Notes: generated by a model from the letters alone, not told the origin. Shown: positions 1 to 7,251, counted from the first letter of the stretch. The stretch is DNA of 8,891 bases from Deltaproteobacteria bacterium UBA5799 (GCA_002418185.1 DIDN01000061.1:1-8891); one strand, 5' to 3'. Translations and numbers: made by a program.

Positions 1-21
1 CAGGCAGTGCCTTGTAGGCGG

Positions 22-1017
22 TTAGCCGCCGATAAGGCTCATGGTCCTGCTGCACTTCTTGAAGACGTTCTCGTTTATCGCGTGGCCCTTGGGCTTTTCG
101 CGGACAGCCGCAAGGAGTATCCGTTCGATTTCCTCGTCGGTCGAGCCGTCCCTCAACGGGGTGCGGAGGTCCGCTTCAACGTCCGAGAAGAGGCAGGTCC
201 TGAGCTTGCCGTCGGAGGTGAGGCGGAGGCGGTTGCAGGAGCCGCAGAAGTGCTCCGAGACCGGGCTTATCAGGCCGATCTCGCCGGGAGCTCCCTTGAG
301 CCTGAAGCGCCTTGCGGGACCTGCTCCGCCGGTTGCGTCCAGGACCGGTTCGAGGGGCCCGAGGGCGGCCTCTATACGCTCCCTTATCTCCACGGCGGTC
401 AGGCACTTGTCCCTCTGCCAGCCCTCCTGGGTGTTAAAGGGCATGTACTCGATGTACCTGACGTGATAGGGCTTCTCCTTCGAGACGAGCGCGAAATCGA
501 TTATCTCGTCGTCGTTAAAGCCCTTTATGACGACCATGTTTATCTTTACAGGCGCAAGGCCCGCCCTCTGGGCCTCTTCGAGCCCGTCGAGCACTTCATT
601 GAGCCTGTCGCCGCGGGTCATCTTCTCGAACCTCTCGCGCTTAAGCGAGTCGAGGCTCACGTTGACCCTCTTGAGCCCCGCTTCCCTGAGCTTGCGGGCG
701 TATTCCTTGAGGAGCACGCCGTTCGTCGTAAGGCTCACGTCCTCTATGCCGGGAATGGAGGCGAGGCCTTTGATAAAACCGACTATGCCCTTTCTAACGA
801 GGGGCTCGCCGCCGGTAACCCTGACCTTCGTAACCCCGCCCCTGGCGGCTATCCCCGCGAGCCTCAATATCTCCTCGTACCTCAGGATGTGCTCGGGCTC
901 GGCAAGGTCTATGCCCTCGGGCGGCATGCAGTAGACGCAGCGGAGGTTGCAGCGGTCTGTGACCGAAATCCGGAGGTAGTCTATCCTGCGCTCGTATGCG
1001 TCTACAAGGGGTTGCAT
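22..1017 (-). CDS. moaA: GTP 3',8-cyclase MoaA (radical SAM, molybdenum cofactor synthesis)
   Basis: 331 aa, full length for the family. MoaA carries out the first step of molybdopterin synthesis: it converts GTP to 3',8-cyclo-GTP by radical SAM chemistry, and MoaC then forms cyclic pyranopterin monophosphate. It is cytosolic. The N-terminal radical-SAM cluster motif CNLRCVYC gives Cys23, Cys27 and Cys30. The SAM-binding GGEP motif is at residues 69-72. The second [4Fe-4S] cluster, which binds GTP, has Cys258, Cys261 and Cys275 in the FCGSCNRLRLTSDGKLRTC segment. The protein ends in Gly-Gly, the conserved MoaA tail needed for activity. The start is ATG at 1017, only 5 bp after the mrcA stop, with a weak GAGTGA ribosome-binding-like stretch overlapping that stop, so translation is probably coupled. 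No moaC, moaD, moaE or moeA is visible; only 21 bases remain beyond the stop, so others could lie just outside. Confidence 0.97.
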   Translation of the reverse strand: MQPLVDAYERRIDYLRISVTDRCNLRCVYCMPPEGIDLAEPEHILRYEEILRLAGIAARGGVTKVRVTGGEPLVRKGIVGFIKGLASIPGIEDVSLTTNGVLLKEYARKLREAGLKRVNVSLDSLKRERFEKMTRGDRLNEVLDGLEEAQRAGLAPVKINMVVIKGFNDDEIIDFALVSKEKPYHVRYIEYMPFNTQEGWQRDKCLTAVEIRERIEAALGPLEPVLDATGGAGPARRFRLKGAPGEIGLISPVSEHFCGSCNRLRLTSDGKLRTCLFSDVEADLRTPLRDGSTDEEIERILLAAVREKPKGHAINENVFKKCSRTMSLIGG

Positions 1018-1022
1018 ATCAC

Positions 1023-3401
1023 TCAGTCGATGAACTCGGTCTCATCGGGTTCGGGCCTGGGGACCGGGGCCAGGCCGGTGTCGATCATGAAAAAGTCCGA
1101 GGGCCCGCCGATATTCCGGACCGGCGATACCTCCTGGGGCGCGGTCCCGGTCTTGAAGACCTCGAAGACGGCGTCCTTCGTCGCGTCGTTTGCCAGAAGG
1201 CCCGTGGACGGGTCGATGCGCGCGAACTCCAACCCGTCCGGGACCGGGAAGGCCTCTGCCGGGCTCTCTTCGGTCGCCTCCGACATGAAGCTCAGCCATA
1301 TCGGCAGGGCGGCCCTGGAGCCCGTCTCCTTCGTCCCAAGGGGCCTTTCATCATCATACCCCACCCAGGCCCCTGCCGCAAGCCCCGGGACGTAGCCTAT
1401 GAACCAGGCGTCGTTCAGGTTGTTGGTGGTGCCGGTCTTGCCGGCGGCAGGCCTGCCGAGTGCCCGGGCCCTCACTCCTGTGCCGGATTCCACGACGCCC
1501 TGCAGGAGGCTGGTCATTAGATACGCCGTTTGCGGGCTTATGACGGGGGTGGAAAAGGGCGCGGTCTCCTCGAGGACGCGCCCGGTCCGGTCGGCCACCC
1601 TCGTAACGAGCATCGGCGCCGGCTTGACGCCCTGGTTTGCAAGCGTCGAGAATGCGACCGTAAGCTCCTGGAGAGTGACTGCGGACGAACCCAGCGCGAG
1701 CGAAAGGTCGCCGGCAAGCGGCGAGTTTATACCCAGGAGCCTCGCGTAATTGAGCGCCTGCCTGATGCCCATCTGCCGGAGCACCTTTATGGTTATGACG
1801 TTCCTGGACCTCGCTATGGCCTCCCTGACGGTAGTGGGCCCGAAGAACTGCTCGTCGTAGTTCCTGGGCCGCCATGAGTCCTCTGTTTCGGCGTCCTCGA
1901 AGACGACCGGCGAGTCGATGATGATGCTCGCCGGGGTGAGCCCGCTGTCCATGGCGGCGGTGTATATCACGGGCTTGAATGCGGAGCCGGGCTGCCTGCG
2001 GGCCTGGACGGCCCTGTTGAACTGGCTTTTCGCGTAGTCGAAACCGCCGACCATGGCCCTTATCGCCCCGGTCTCGGGCTCCATGGCGAGGAGAGCGGCC
2101 TGGGCAAGCGGCTCCTGTTCGAGAGCCAGCTCTATCGGCTCCGACGCGCTCTCGATCACGGCCCTCACCATTACCTGCACGACGTCGCCGGCCTTGAGCA
2201 CCTTTCTCAGGTCCTCAGGCCGCCCCCCGTCGGGTCCGCCGGTAGGGTTATAAAGCCCGGCCCATGCCATGTCCCTGGCCGCAATGACCCCTGGCCTTCC
2301 GCCGATATCAACGGTCAGGCTCCGGTCCCTGGCGCTGAACGATCCGACCACGGCCATGTAGTACTTCCCCGGCTCGGGCGGGTCGTTGGCGAGCTTCCTT
2401 TTCATTTCCTTCCTGAAGGCCTCGGCCTCTTCCCCGGTCTTGAGGGTCTTTACCGGGCCCCTGAACCCGCGCCGCTTGTCGTGCTCCCGGAGGCCCAGGT
2501 CCACGGCCCTGTTGGCGGCCCTCTGCATCTCTACGTCGAGGGTCGTGTACACCTCGAGTCCGCCCCTGTAAAGGAGCTCGCTCCCGTACTTGGCCTCCAG
2601 GTGCTTCCTTATCTCCTCGGTGAAGTAGGGGCCGACCCACAGGTCTTCCGCTCTCCTCGGCACGAGCGCGAGTCCCTCGGCATACGCCGCGTCGGCCTCG
2701 TCCCTTGAAAGGTAATTGACGTCGACCATCCTGTCGAGGACGTATTGCTGCCTCTTCCGGGCAAGCTCCATGTTCTCGTAGGGCGAATATTTGCTCGGCG
2801 CCTTGGGAAGCCCGGCGAGAAGGGCGGACTCGGCAAGCGTAAGCTCGCTCACGTCCTTGCCGAAATAGGCCTCCGAAGCGGCCTGGATGCCGTAGGCGCC
2901 GCTCCCGAGGTATATCTGGTTAAGGTAGAGGTGGAGTATCTCCTGCTTGTTGAGGTTCTTTTCTATCCTGAAGGCCATTATGGCCTCCCGCGCCTTCCTG
3001 GATATGGTCCGCTCAGAGGAGAGAAAGAAGCTCTTGGCGACCTGCTGGGTTATGGTGGAACCGCCCTGGACGACCCTGCCGGCCTGGAGGTTCTTCAGAA
3101 AGGCCCTGAATATGCTCGAGTAGCTTATGCCCTCGTGCTCGTAGAACCCGGCGTCCTCGGCGGCGATGAAGGCCTCAATCAGGTGGCCCGGCACACGGTC
3201 GAGGTCTACTATGACCCTGCGCTCTATGTAGAACTCGCCTATCAGCCTGCCGTCGTGCGAGAGGACCCTTGTCACAAGGTTCGGGTTGTAGTCCTGGATG
3301 GTGTCGAGCGGCGGAAGGTCGCGGGTGAAGTACCAGTACGTACCGAAGCCGAGGATTGCCGCGGCCAGGGCGAAAAGGAGCGATATCCTGAGAAACCTCA
3401 T
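1023..3401 (-). CDS. mrcA: Penicillin-binding protein 1A, bifunctional peptidoglycan glycosyltransferase/transpeptidase
   Basis: 792 aa from ATG 3401. Class A PBPs polymerise lipid II into glycan strands and cross-link the peptides on the outer face of the inner membrane. A single membrane anchor lies at about residues 5-25. The GT51 domain follows, with catalytic Glu82 in EDAGFYEHEG, GGSTITQQ (113-120), and the later IEKNLNKQEILHLYLNQIY stretch. An OB-like insert (about 355-420) is typical of PBP1A. The transpeptidase domain has Ser473 in SAFK (473-476), SRN (532-534) and KTGT (655-658), so both activities look intact. The tail is proline- and acid-rich. A GTG at 3449 would add 16 residues (808 aa); I prefer the ATG because the extension makes an unusual long hydrophobic start, but neither start has a good ribosome binding site. 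It is first in a two-gene unit with moaA and divergent from rel. The synonym ponA is also used. Confidence 0.96.
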   Translation of the reverse strand: MRFLRISLLFALAAAILGFGTYWYFTRDLPPLDTIQDYNPNLVTRVLSHDGRLIGEFYIERRVIVDLDRVPGHLIEAFIAAEDAGFYEHEGISYSSIFRAFLKNLQAGRVVQGGSTITQQVAKSFFLSSERTISRKAREAIMAFRIEKNLNKQEILHLYLNQIYLGSGAYGIQAASEAYFGKDVSELTLAESALLAGLPKAPSKYSPYENMELARKRQQYVLDRMVDVNYLSRDEADAAYAEGLALVPRRAEDLWVGPYFTEEIRKHLEAKYGSELLYRGGLEVYTTLDVEMQRAANRAVDLGLREHDKRRGFRGPVKTLKTGEEAEAFRKEMKRKLANDPPEPGKYYMAVVGSFSARDRSLTVDIGGRPGVIAARDMAWAGLYNPTGGPDGGRPEDLRKVLKAGDVVQVMVRAVIESASEPIELALEQEPLAQAALLAMEPETGAIRAMVGGFDYAKSQFNRAVQARRQPGSAFKPVIYTAAMDSGLTPASIIIDSPVVFEDAETEDSWRPRNYDEQFFGPTTVREAIARSRNVITIKVLRQMGIRQALNYARLLGINSPLAGDLSLALGSSAVTLQELTVAFSTLANQGVKPAPMLVTRVADRTGRVLEETAPFSTPVISPQTAYLMTSLLQGVVESGTGVRARALGRPAAGKTGTTNNLNDAWFIGYVPGLAAGAWVGYDDERPLGTKETGSRAALPIWLSFMSEATEESPAEAFPVPDGLEFARIDPSTGLLANDATKDAVFEVFKTGTAPQEVSPVRNIGGPSDFFMIDTGLAPVPRPEPDETEFID

Positions 3402-3502
3402 AGTTGGAAATAATAACAGAAAAGATGCCGCGAAGGCAATCGCAATCACCCGGGGTAGCTGTCCGGACGGCCCGCCTGCGCGCCAGGAAAGCCCCTTGTC
3501 TA

Positions 3503-3531
3503 TTGAAAAAAGGGGGTGATTGGGTTAAATT
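3503..3531 (+). promoter_or_regulatory. Candidate promoter for rel-ridA in the mrcA/rel divergent gap
   Basis: TTGAAA (3503-3508, 5/6 match to the sigma-70 -35 box) and TAAATT (3526-3531, 4/6 match to the -10 box) are 17 bp apart. The gap 3402-3539 must hold promoters for both divergent genes. The problem is position: transcription would start near 3538, leaving almost no leader before ATG 3540. An SD-like AGGGGGTGAT (3511-3520) lies inside the spacer, 20 nt before that ATG. Either the mRNA is leaderless from this promoter, or the true promoter lies further upstream. I saw no clear mrcA promoter on the other strand. Confidence 0.3.
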
Positions 3532-3539
3532 GGTACTAT

Positions 3540-5723
3540 ATGGTCAGGTTAGAGAACATACTGGAAAAGGTGGCCTCCTACAGCCCCAATGCCGACCTGG
3601 AGCTCATAAAGAAGGCGTATGTGGTCTCCGGCGTCATCCACCAGGGCCAGATAAGGCAGTCCGGGGAGCCCTATCTCACTCACCCTCTCGAGGTCGCCAA
3701 CATACTCGCGGACCTCAGGATGGACTCGCAGAGCGTGGCGACAGGCCTCCTCCACGACACCGTCGAGGACACCCACACCACCATAGAGAGGATTGAGGAA
3801 CTCTTCGGCCCCGAGGTAGCCGGCCTCGTCGACGGCATGACCAAGTTGAGCCGCATGACCTTCGAGAAGAAGGCCGACCACGAGGCCGAGAACTTCCGGA
3901 AGATGGTCCTTGCCATGGGCCGCGACATCAGGGTCATCCTCATAAAGCTCGCGGACCGGCTCCACAACATGAGGACCCTGGGCTCGCTCGACCCAGCCAG
4001 GCAGAGGAAGATCGCCCAGGAGACGCTCGACATATACGCGCCCCTGGCCAACCGCCTCGGCATGGGCTGGATAAAGACCGAGCTCGAGGACCTTGCCTTC
4101 ATGTACATCGAGCCGGAAAACTATGCCGACCTGAAAGAGAAGCTCTCGATCGCCCTGAACATAAAGGAGAACTTCATAGAGACGGTGAAGGAGCAGATAG
4201 AGGCGAAGCTCAGGGAGAACCTCGTGGAGGGCGAGGTGAGCGGCAGGCCGAAGCACCTCTTCAGCATATACAAGAAGATGAAGGAGCAGGACGTCGAGTT
4301 CGACAGGATCTACGACATAATGGCCTTCAGGGTGATAGTCAAGACGCTCAAGGACTGCTACGGCGTCCTCGGCATAATACACTCCGCCTGGAAGCCGGTC
4401 CCCGGCAGGTTCAAGGACTATATCGCCATACCCAAGCTCAACATGTACCAGTCCCTGCATACGACCGTCGTCGGCCCGTACGGCGTTAGGATGGAGGTGC
4501 AGATACGGACCGAGGATATGCACAGGGTGGCCGAGTACGGCATCGCAGCCCACTGGAAGTACAAGGAGGGCAGGGAGCCCGAGGGCAAGGACGACAAGAG
4601 CTTCGCGTGGCTCAGGCAGCTGCTTGAGTTCCAGATGGACCTGAAGGACTCCGACGAGTTCATGGACTCCCTCAAGGTCGGCCTCTTCCCCGACGAGGTC
4701 TTCGTCTTCACGCCCAAGGGCGACATAAAGCAGTTCCCTCTCGGCGCGACCCCCGTGGACTTCGCCTACGCGGTCCATACCGACATAGGGAACACCTGCT
4801 CGGGCGCCAAGGTGAACGGCAGGATGGTCCCGCTGAAGTACAGGCTCCGAAACGGCGACATTTTGGAGATACTTACCTCGCAGAGCCACAACCCGTCCAA
4901 GGACTGGCTTAAGTTCGTCGTAAGCTCCCGCGCCAAGGCCAGGATAAGGCAGTGGATAAAGACCGAGGAGAGGGCGAAGTCGATCTCCCTCGGCAAGGAG
5001 ATACTCGAAAAGGAGCTCTCAAGGCATGGCCTTGAGCCCGGGAAGCTCCTCAAGTCCGAGGAGTTCGAGACGATAGCCGCCGGGTTCGGCGTGCAGGGCC
5101 CGGAGAGCCTCCTTGCCTCCGTCGGCTACGGCAAGATATCCGCGAACCAGGTGCTCGGGAAGATTTTGCCGCCGGAGAAGCTCCGCGACCGCCAGAAGTT
5201 CTCCTTCAGGAGGATGTTCGACAAATGGAAGCCCGGCGACAAGGACAGGAGCGCCATTGTCGTCAGGGGCGTCGAGGACGTGCTGGTCAGGTTCGCAAAG
5301 TGCTGCAACCCGCTCCCGGGGGACGAGATCGAGGGGTACATAACCCACGGCCAGGGGGTCGCCATACACGCGGTAGGCTGCCCCACGCTACTCCATATCG
5401 ACAGGGACAGGAGGATAGAGGTCGCGTGGGACCGGAAGATTAAGTCGAGCCGCCCCGTCAGCATACAGGTGGTCTGCCGGAACGAAAAGGGTCTCCTGGC
5501 CGAGATGACCAACGCCATAAAGACCGCTGACGCGAACATATCGAGCGCGGACATAAGGACGAGCCAGGACAACAAGGCCGTATGCACCTTCGAGATCGAG
5601 GTGAGCGACTCCAACCACCTTAAGAACATAATATCCGCGCTCAAGAAGATAAAGAAGGTGACGAAGGTCGAGAGGGTAAAGAGCGGCGGCCCCAGGGACG
5701 CCGAGATGGAGAGCGCGCACTAG
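3540..5723 (+). CDS. rel: Bifunctional (p)ppGpp synthetase/hydrolase, RelA/SpoT family (long RSH)
   Basis: 727 aa. It makes and degrades (p)ppGpp, the stringent-response alarmone, and acts in the cytosol and at the ribosome. The hydrolase domain is intact: His48 (THPLEV), the His72-Asp73 pair in LLHDTVEDT, and ADRLHNMRTL (about 138-147). The synthetase domain has IYDIMAFRV (Asp259), RFKD (290-293), YQSLHT (303-308) and MEVQIRT (Glu319). The basic RxKD form is the one known from bifunctional Rel/SpoT enzymes, as opposed to the acidic ExDD of synthesis-only RelA. TGS is at about 388-448, the conserved Cys588-Cys589 and Cys614 region follows, and an ACT domain runs from about 640 to 712. ATG 3540 is chosen because MVRLENILEKV resembles the usual start of Geobacter-type Rel; GTG 3516 would add 8 residues. 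No second RSH is in the window. ridA follows after 43 bp and is probably co-transcribed. Confidence 0.97.
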   Translation: MVRLENILEKVASYSPNADLELIKKAYVVSGVIHQGQIRQSGEPYLTHPLEVANILADLRMDSQSVATGLLHDTVEDTHTTIERIEELFGPEVAGLVDGMTKLSRMTFEKKADHEAENFRKMVLAMGRDIRVILIKLADRLHNMRTLGSLDPARQRKIAQETLDIYAPLANRLGMGWIKTELEDLAFMYIEPENYADLKEKLSIALNIKENFIETVKEQIEAKLRENLVEGEVSGRPKHLFSIYKKMKEQDVEFDRIYDIMAFRVIVKTLKDCYGVLGIIHSAWKPVPGRFKDYIAIPKLNMYQSLHTTVVGPYGVRMEVQIRTEDMHRVAEYGIAAHWKYKEGREPEGKDDKSFAWLRQLLEFQMDLKDSDEFMDSLKVGLFPDEVFVFTPKGDIKQFPLGATPVDFAYAVHTDIGNTCSGAKVNGRMVPLKYRLRNGDILEILTSQSHNPSKDWLKFVVSSRAKARIRQWIKTEERAKSISLGKEILEKELSRHGLEPGKLLKSEEFETIAAGFGVQGPESLLASVGYGKISANQVLGKILPPEKLRDRQKFSFRRMFDKWKPGDKDRSAIVVRGVEDVLVRFAKCCNPLPGDEIEGYITHGQGVAIHAVGCPTLLHIDRDRRIEVAWDRKIKSSRPVSIQVVCRNEKGLLAEMTNAIKTADANISSADIRTSQDNKAVCTFEIEVSDSNHLKNIISALKKIKKVTKVERVKSGGPRDAEMESAH

Positions 5724-5766
5724 CCCCGGCCCTGGCGGGACGAGCGAAAGCGGGCAGGAGAGTCGG

Positions 5767-6153
5767 ATGAGCAAGGAAGAGGTTCGGACAGGACGGGCGC
5801 CCGAGGCCATAGGGCCCTATTCGCAGGGCGTGAGGGCAGGGGATCTTGTGTTTGCATCCGGGCAGATACCGATAGACCCGGCAACAGGCAAAGCAGTGCA
5901 GGGCGGCGTGGCTGCAGAGACCAGGCAGGTGCTCCAGAACCTCAAGGCCGTTCTCGAGGAGGCAGGCTCAGGGCTCGACCACGTCCTGAAAACTACCGTG
6001 TACCTTACGGACCTCGCCGCGTTCGGCGAGATGAACCGCGTCTACGGAGAGTTCTTCACCCGGCCTTACCCGGCAAGGGCGACGGTCGGGGTGAGCGAGC
6101 TTCCGAAGGGGGTCGGGGTGGAGATAGACGCGATCGCCGTCCTCGTCAAGTGA
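5767..6153 (+). CDS. ridA: RidA family reactive imine/enamine deaminase (YjgF/UK114)
   Basis: 128 aa, the usual family length. RidA proteins are cytosolic trimers that hydrolyse reactive enamine/imine intermediates such as 2-aminoacrylate, released by PLP-dependent dehydratases, and so protect PLP enzymes. The family pattern is complete: IGPYSQ (15-20), FASGQIP (29-35), VYLTDL (78-83), YPARATV (101-107) with the key Arg104, and VEIDAIA (118-124) with Glu119. Arg at this site is what marks imine-deaminating members. An AGGAG at 5755-5759 precedes ATG 5767 by 7 nt, which settles the start. It sits 43 bp after rel on the same strand, so an operon is likely; I recall a similar rel-ridA pairing in Geobacter-type genomes. 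It converges on rpmB. It could be a Rid subgroup other than canonical RidA, but the active-site residues argue for RidA. Confidence 0.94.
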   Translation: MSKEEVRTGRAPEAIGPYSQGVRAGDLVFASGQIPIDPATGKAVQGGVAAETRQVLQNLKAVLEEAGSGLDHVLKTTVYLTDLAAFGEMNRVYGEFFTRPYPARATVGVSELPKGVGVEIDAIAVLVK

Positions 6154-6156
6154 AAT

Positions 6157-6185
6157 AAAAAAAGCCTGCCGTGTCCCGGCAGGCT
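6157..6185 (-). terminator. Rho-independent terminator of rpmB
   Basis: A perfect 8-bp stem, AGCCTGCC (6163-6170) and GGCAGGCT (6178-6185), has a 7-nt loop. Read on the minus strand it is followed by a run of seven Ts (6163-6157), just downstream of the rpmB stop. On the plus strand the stem is followed by CGTTCG with no U tract, so it should stop ridA transcripts poorly. The A-run begins three bases after the ridA stop. Confidence 0.88.
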
Positions 6186-6201
6186 CGTTCGAAGGCGGTC
6201 G

Positions 6202-6393
6202 TCAGGCGGCCTTTGTAACGGCCCCCGAGCGGATGCACCTGCTGCAGACCCTTACCTTCTTCACCCTGCCGTTAAGGACGGCCTTTACCGGCTGGAGGTT
6301 CGGGTTCCATCTCCTCCTGGTCTTGTTGTTCGCATGGCTTACGTTGTTGCCGAACGAAGGGCCCTTCCCGCATATCTCGCATGTGGCTGCCAT
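6202..6393 (-). CDS. rpmB: 50S ribosomal protein L28, zinc-binding (C+) type
   Basis: 63 aa. L28 is a late-assembling protein of the large ribosomal subunit. The sequence has the signature GNNVSHANNKTRRRWNPNLQ and is strongly basic. Two CxxC pairs, CEIC (Cys5, Cys8) and CSRC (Cys50, Cys53), form a zinc ribbon, so this is the C+ form; genomes with this form may also carry a zinc-free copy used in zinc starvation, which is not in this window. The open frame extends upstream to 6603, but the real start is ATG 6393, because GGAGG lies 7 nt before it and the L28 homology starts there. It is monocistronic, with its own promoter and terminator, converges with ridA and diverges from the YdcF-like gene. 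Confidence 0.97.
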   Translation of the reverse strand: MAATCEICGKGPSFGNNVSHANNKTRRRWNPNLQPVKAVLNGRVKKVRVCSRCIRSGAVTKAA

Positions 6394-6400
6394 GTAATTA

Positions 6401-6405
6401 CCTCC
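6401..6405 (-). promoter_or_regulatory. Ribosome binding site of rpmB (sets the start)
   Basis: On the minus strand GGAGG is followed by a 7-nt spacer TAATTAC and then ATG 6393. This strong site decides the start in a frame that otherwise stays open for 70 more codons upstream. Confidence 0.9.
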
Positions 6406-6424
6406 GAAAATGTTTGAACTGATA

Positions 6425-6453
6425 TTTTTATCACAGGAGCGCGGATTTTGCAA
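6425..6453 (-). promoter_or_regulatory. rpmB promoter with extended -10
   Basis: On the minus strand TTGCAA (6453-6448, 4/6) and TAAAAA (6430-6425, 4/6) are exactly 17 bp apart, with TGA (6433-6431) directly before the -10 box, matching the extended -10 TGn. The expected transcription start is near 6418, giving a leader of about 25 nt that contains the GGAGG. The sequence is clearly more AT-rich than its surroundings. It lies upstream of the divergent YdcF-like gene. Confidence 0.6.
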
Positions 6454-6514
6454 GTTTTTTTTGGGACGAAAGCCGGGTAGAATGAAAGCGGCCCATCCGG
6501 GGCCGGGATTCCAC

Positions 6515-7126
6515 ATGAACAGAAGGGGCACGATCATATCCATAGCCGCGATAGCGGCGTTATCCGTCCTCGTCTCAATGTTCCTCGACTTCGTCGACGA
6601 CACGAGGGGTTACAGGCAGGCGGGCGCAGGCGCCGACGCGATAGTCGTCCTTACCGGCGGGCGCGGCAGGACGGCAGAGGGGCTCTCGCTCTTGAGGAAG
6701 GGAAAGGGCGAATTGCTGATACTCAGCGGCGTCCACGCGGACGCGGACCTCGATTCCATATACCTCAACCAGGTAAACCTTGTCGAGCGCCCGAGCATAG
6801 TGCTTGAAAAGTTCTCGAAGAGCACATACGAGAACGCCCTCGAGGTGAGGAGGATAATGGAGGAGAGGGGGCTCAAGTCTATGGTCCTCATAACCTCCGG
6901 CTATCACATAAAGAGGGCCCATTACACCTTCAGCAAGGTAATGCCCGGCATCCGGATAGAGCCTTACAGCGTCTCCACTTCCAATTTCGAGATAGACAGC
7001 TGGTACGGCGGCAAGGGGCTCGGCCTCCTTGCCGCCGAGTTCCTTAAATACTACTGGTACATGGGCAGGTTCGCCGTCCTCGGCGGGCAGGTCCCTGCCG
7101 GGGGCGCGGCATCCGGAAGCGTTTAG
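6515..7126 (+). CDS. DUF218 / YdcF-SanA-ElyC family envelope protein
   Basis: 203 aa from ATG 6515. One N-terminal membrane segment (about residues 7-27) is followed by a DUF218 domain, which by family precedent would lie in the periplasm. Family features seen: ADAIVVLTGG with a following RTAEGL (about 40-58), LLILSG (67-72), STYENA (103-108) and LITSGYHIKRA (125-135). Relatives (SanA, ElyC, YdcF) are linked to envelope integrity, vancomycin sensitivity or lipid-carrier handling, but the chemistry is poorly defined, so I assign no reaction. ATG 6482 would add 11 residues and the frame is open back to 6410; 6515 is preferred because it places the membrane segment directly after a short basic MNRR start. 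No strong ribosome binding site is seen at either. The stop TAG directly abuts a palindromic repeat (7127), so the last few residues could have been altered by that insertion. Confidence 0.82.
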   Translation: MNRRGTIISIAAIAALSVLVSMFLDFVDDTRGYRQAGAGADAIVVLTGGRGRTAEGLSLLRKGKGELLILSGVHADADLDSIYLNQVNLVERPSIVLEKFSKSTYENALEVRRIMEERGLKSMVLITSGYHIKRAHYTFSKVMPGIRIEPYSVSTSNFEIDSWYGGKGLGLLAAEFLKYYWYMGRFAVLGGQVPAGGAASGSV

Positions 7127-7251
7127 CAGGCTGCTCAAAAAGCCCAATCTGCGGCGTCGTCTTCAAAGCTCGTCACTGCAGCGTACTATAAAAAGTACGC
7201 CTCATTCCTCACTTTTCGACTCCTTGCATCTTGAGCTTTTTGAGCAGCCTG
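7127..7251. repeat. Palindromic MITE-like repeat, copy 1 (about 125 bp)
   Basis: Perfect 17-bp terminal inverted repeats, CAGGCTGCTCAAAAAGC (7127-7143) and GCTTTTTGAGCAGCCTG (7235-7251), enclose a non-coding interior. At the centre is a second palindrome, GCGTACT (7181-7187) and AGTACGC (7194-7200), around an AT-rich loop, followed by CTCATTCCTC. A related copy in the same orientation is at 8759-8888. There is no transposase or open frame. I recall very similar tips from intergenic repeats of Deltaproteobacteria and sediment genomes. No target duplication is visible. It starts right after the YdcF-like stop codon and could act as a transcript-end hairpin. Confidence 0.88.

Noticed and set aside
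7..1395. Long plus-strand open frame (462 codons) over moaA and mrcA
   Set aside because: It lies opposite two clear genes, lacks family motifs, and is the kind of antisense frame that GC-rich codon bias creates.
2745..3413. 222-codon plus-strand frame opposite the mrcA 5' part
   Set aside because: Shadow of the glycosyltransferase domain; no independent coding evidence.
3402..3539. Riboswitch or attenuator in the mrcA/rel gap
   Set aside because: Only the short palindrome GTCCGGAC and GC-rich stretches are present, with no recognisable aptamer or terminator/antiterminator pair.
3549..4889. 446-codon minus-strand open frame inside rel
   Set aside because: It is antisense to conserved Rel domains, has an odd Leu/Val/Glu-rich composition and no ribosome binding site or motif.
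6394..6603. N-terminal extension of rpmB to 133 aa
   Set aside because: The GGAGG plus ATG 6393 matches the normal L28 start, and the extension would cover the promoter.
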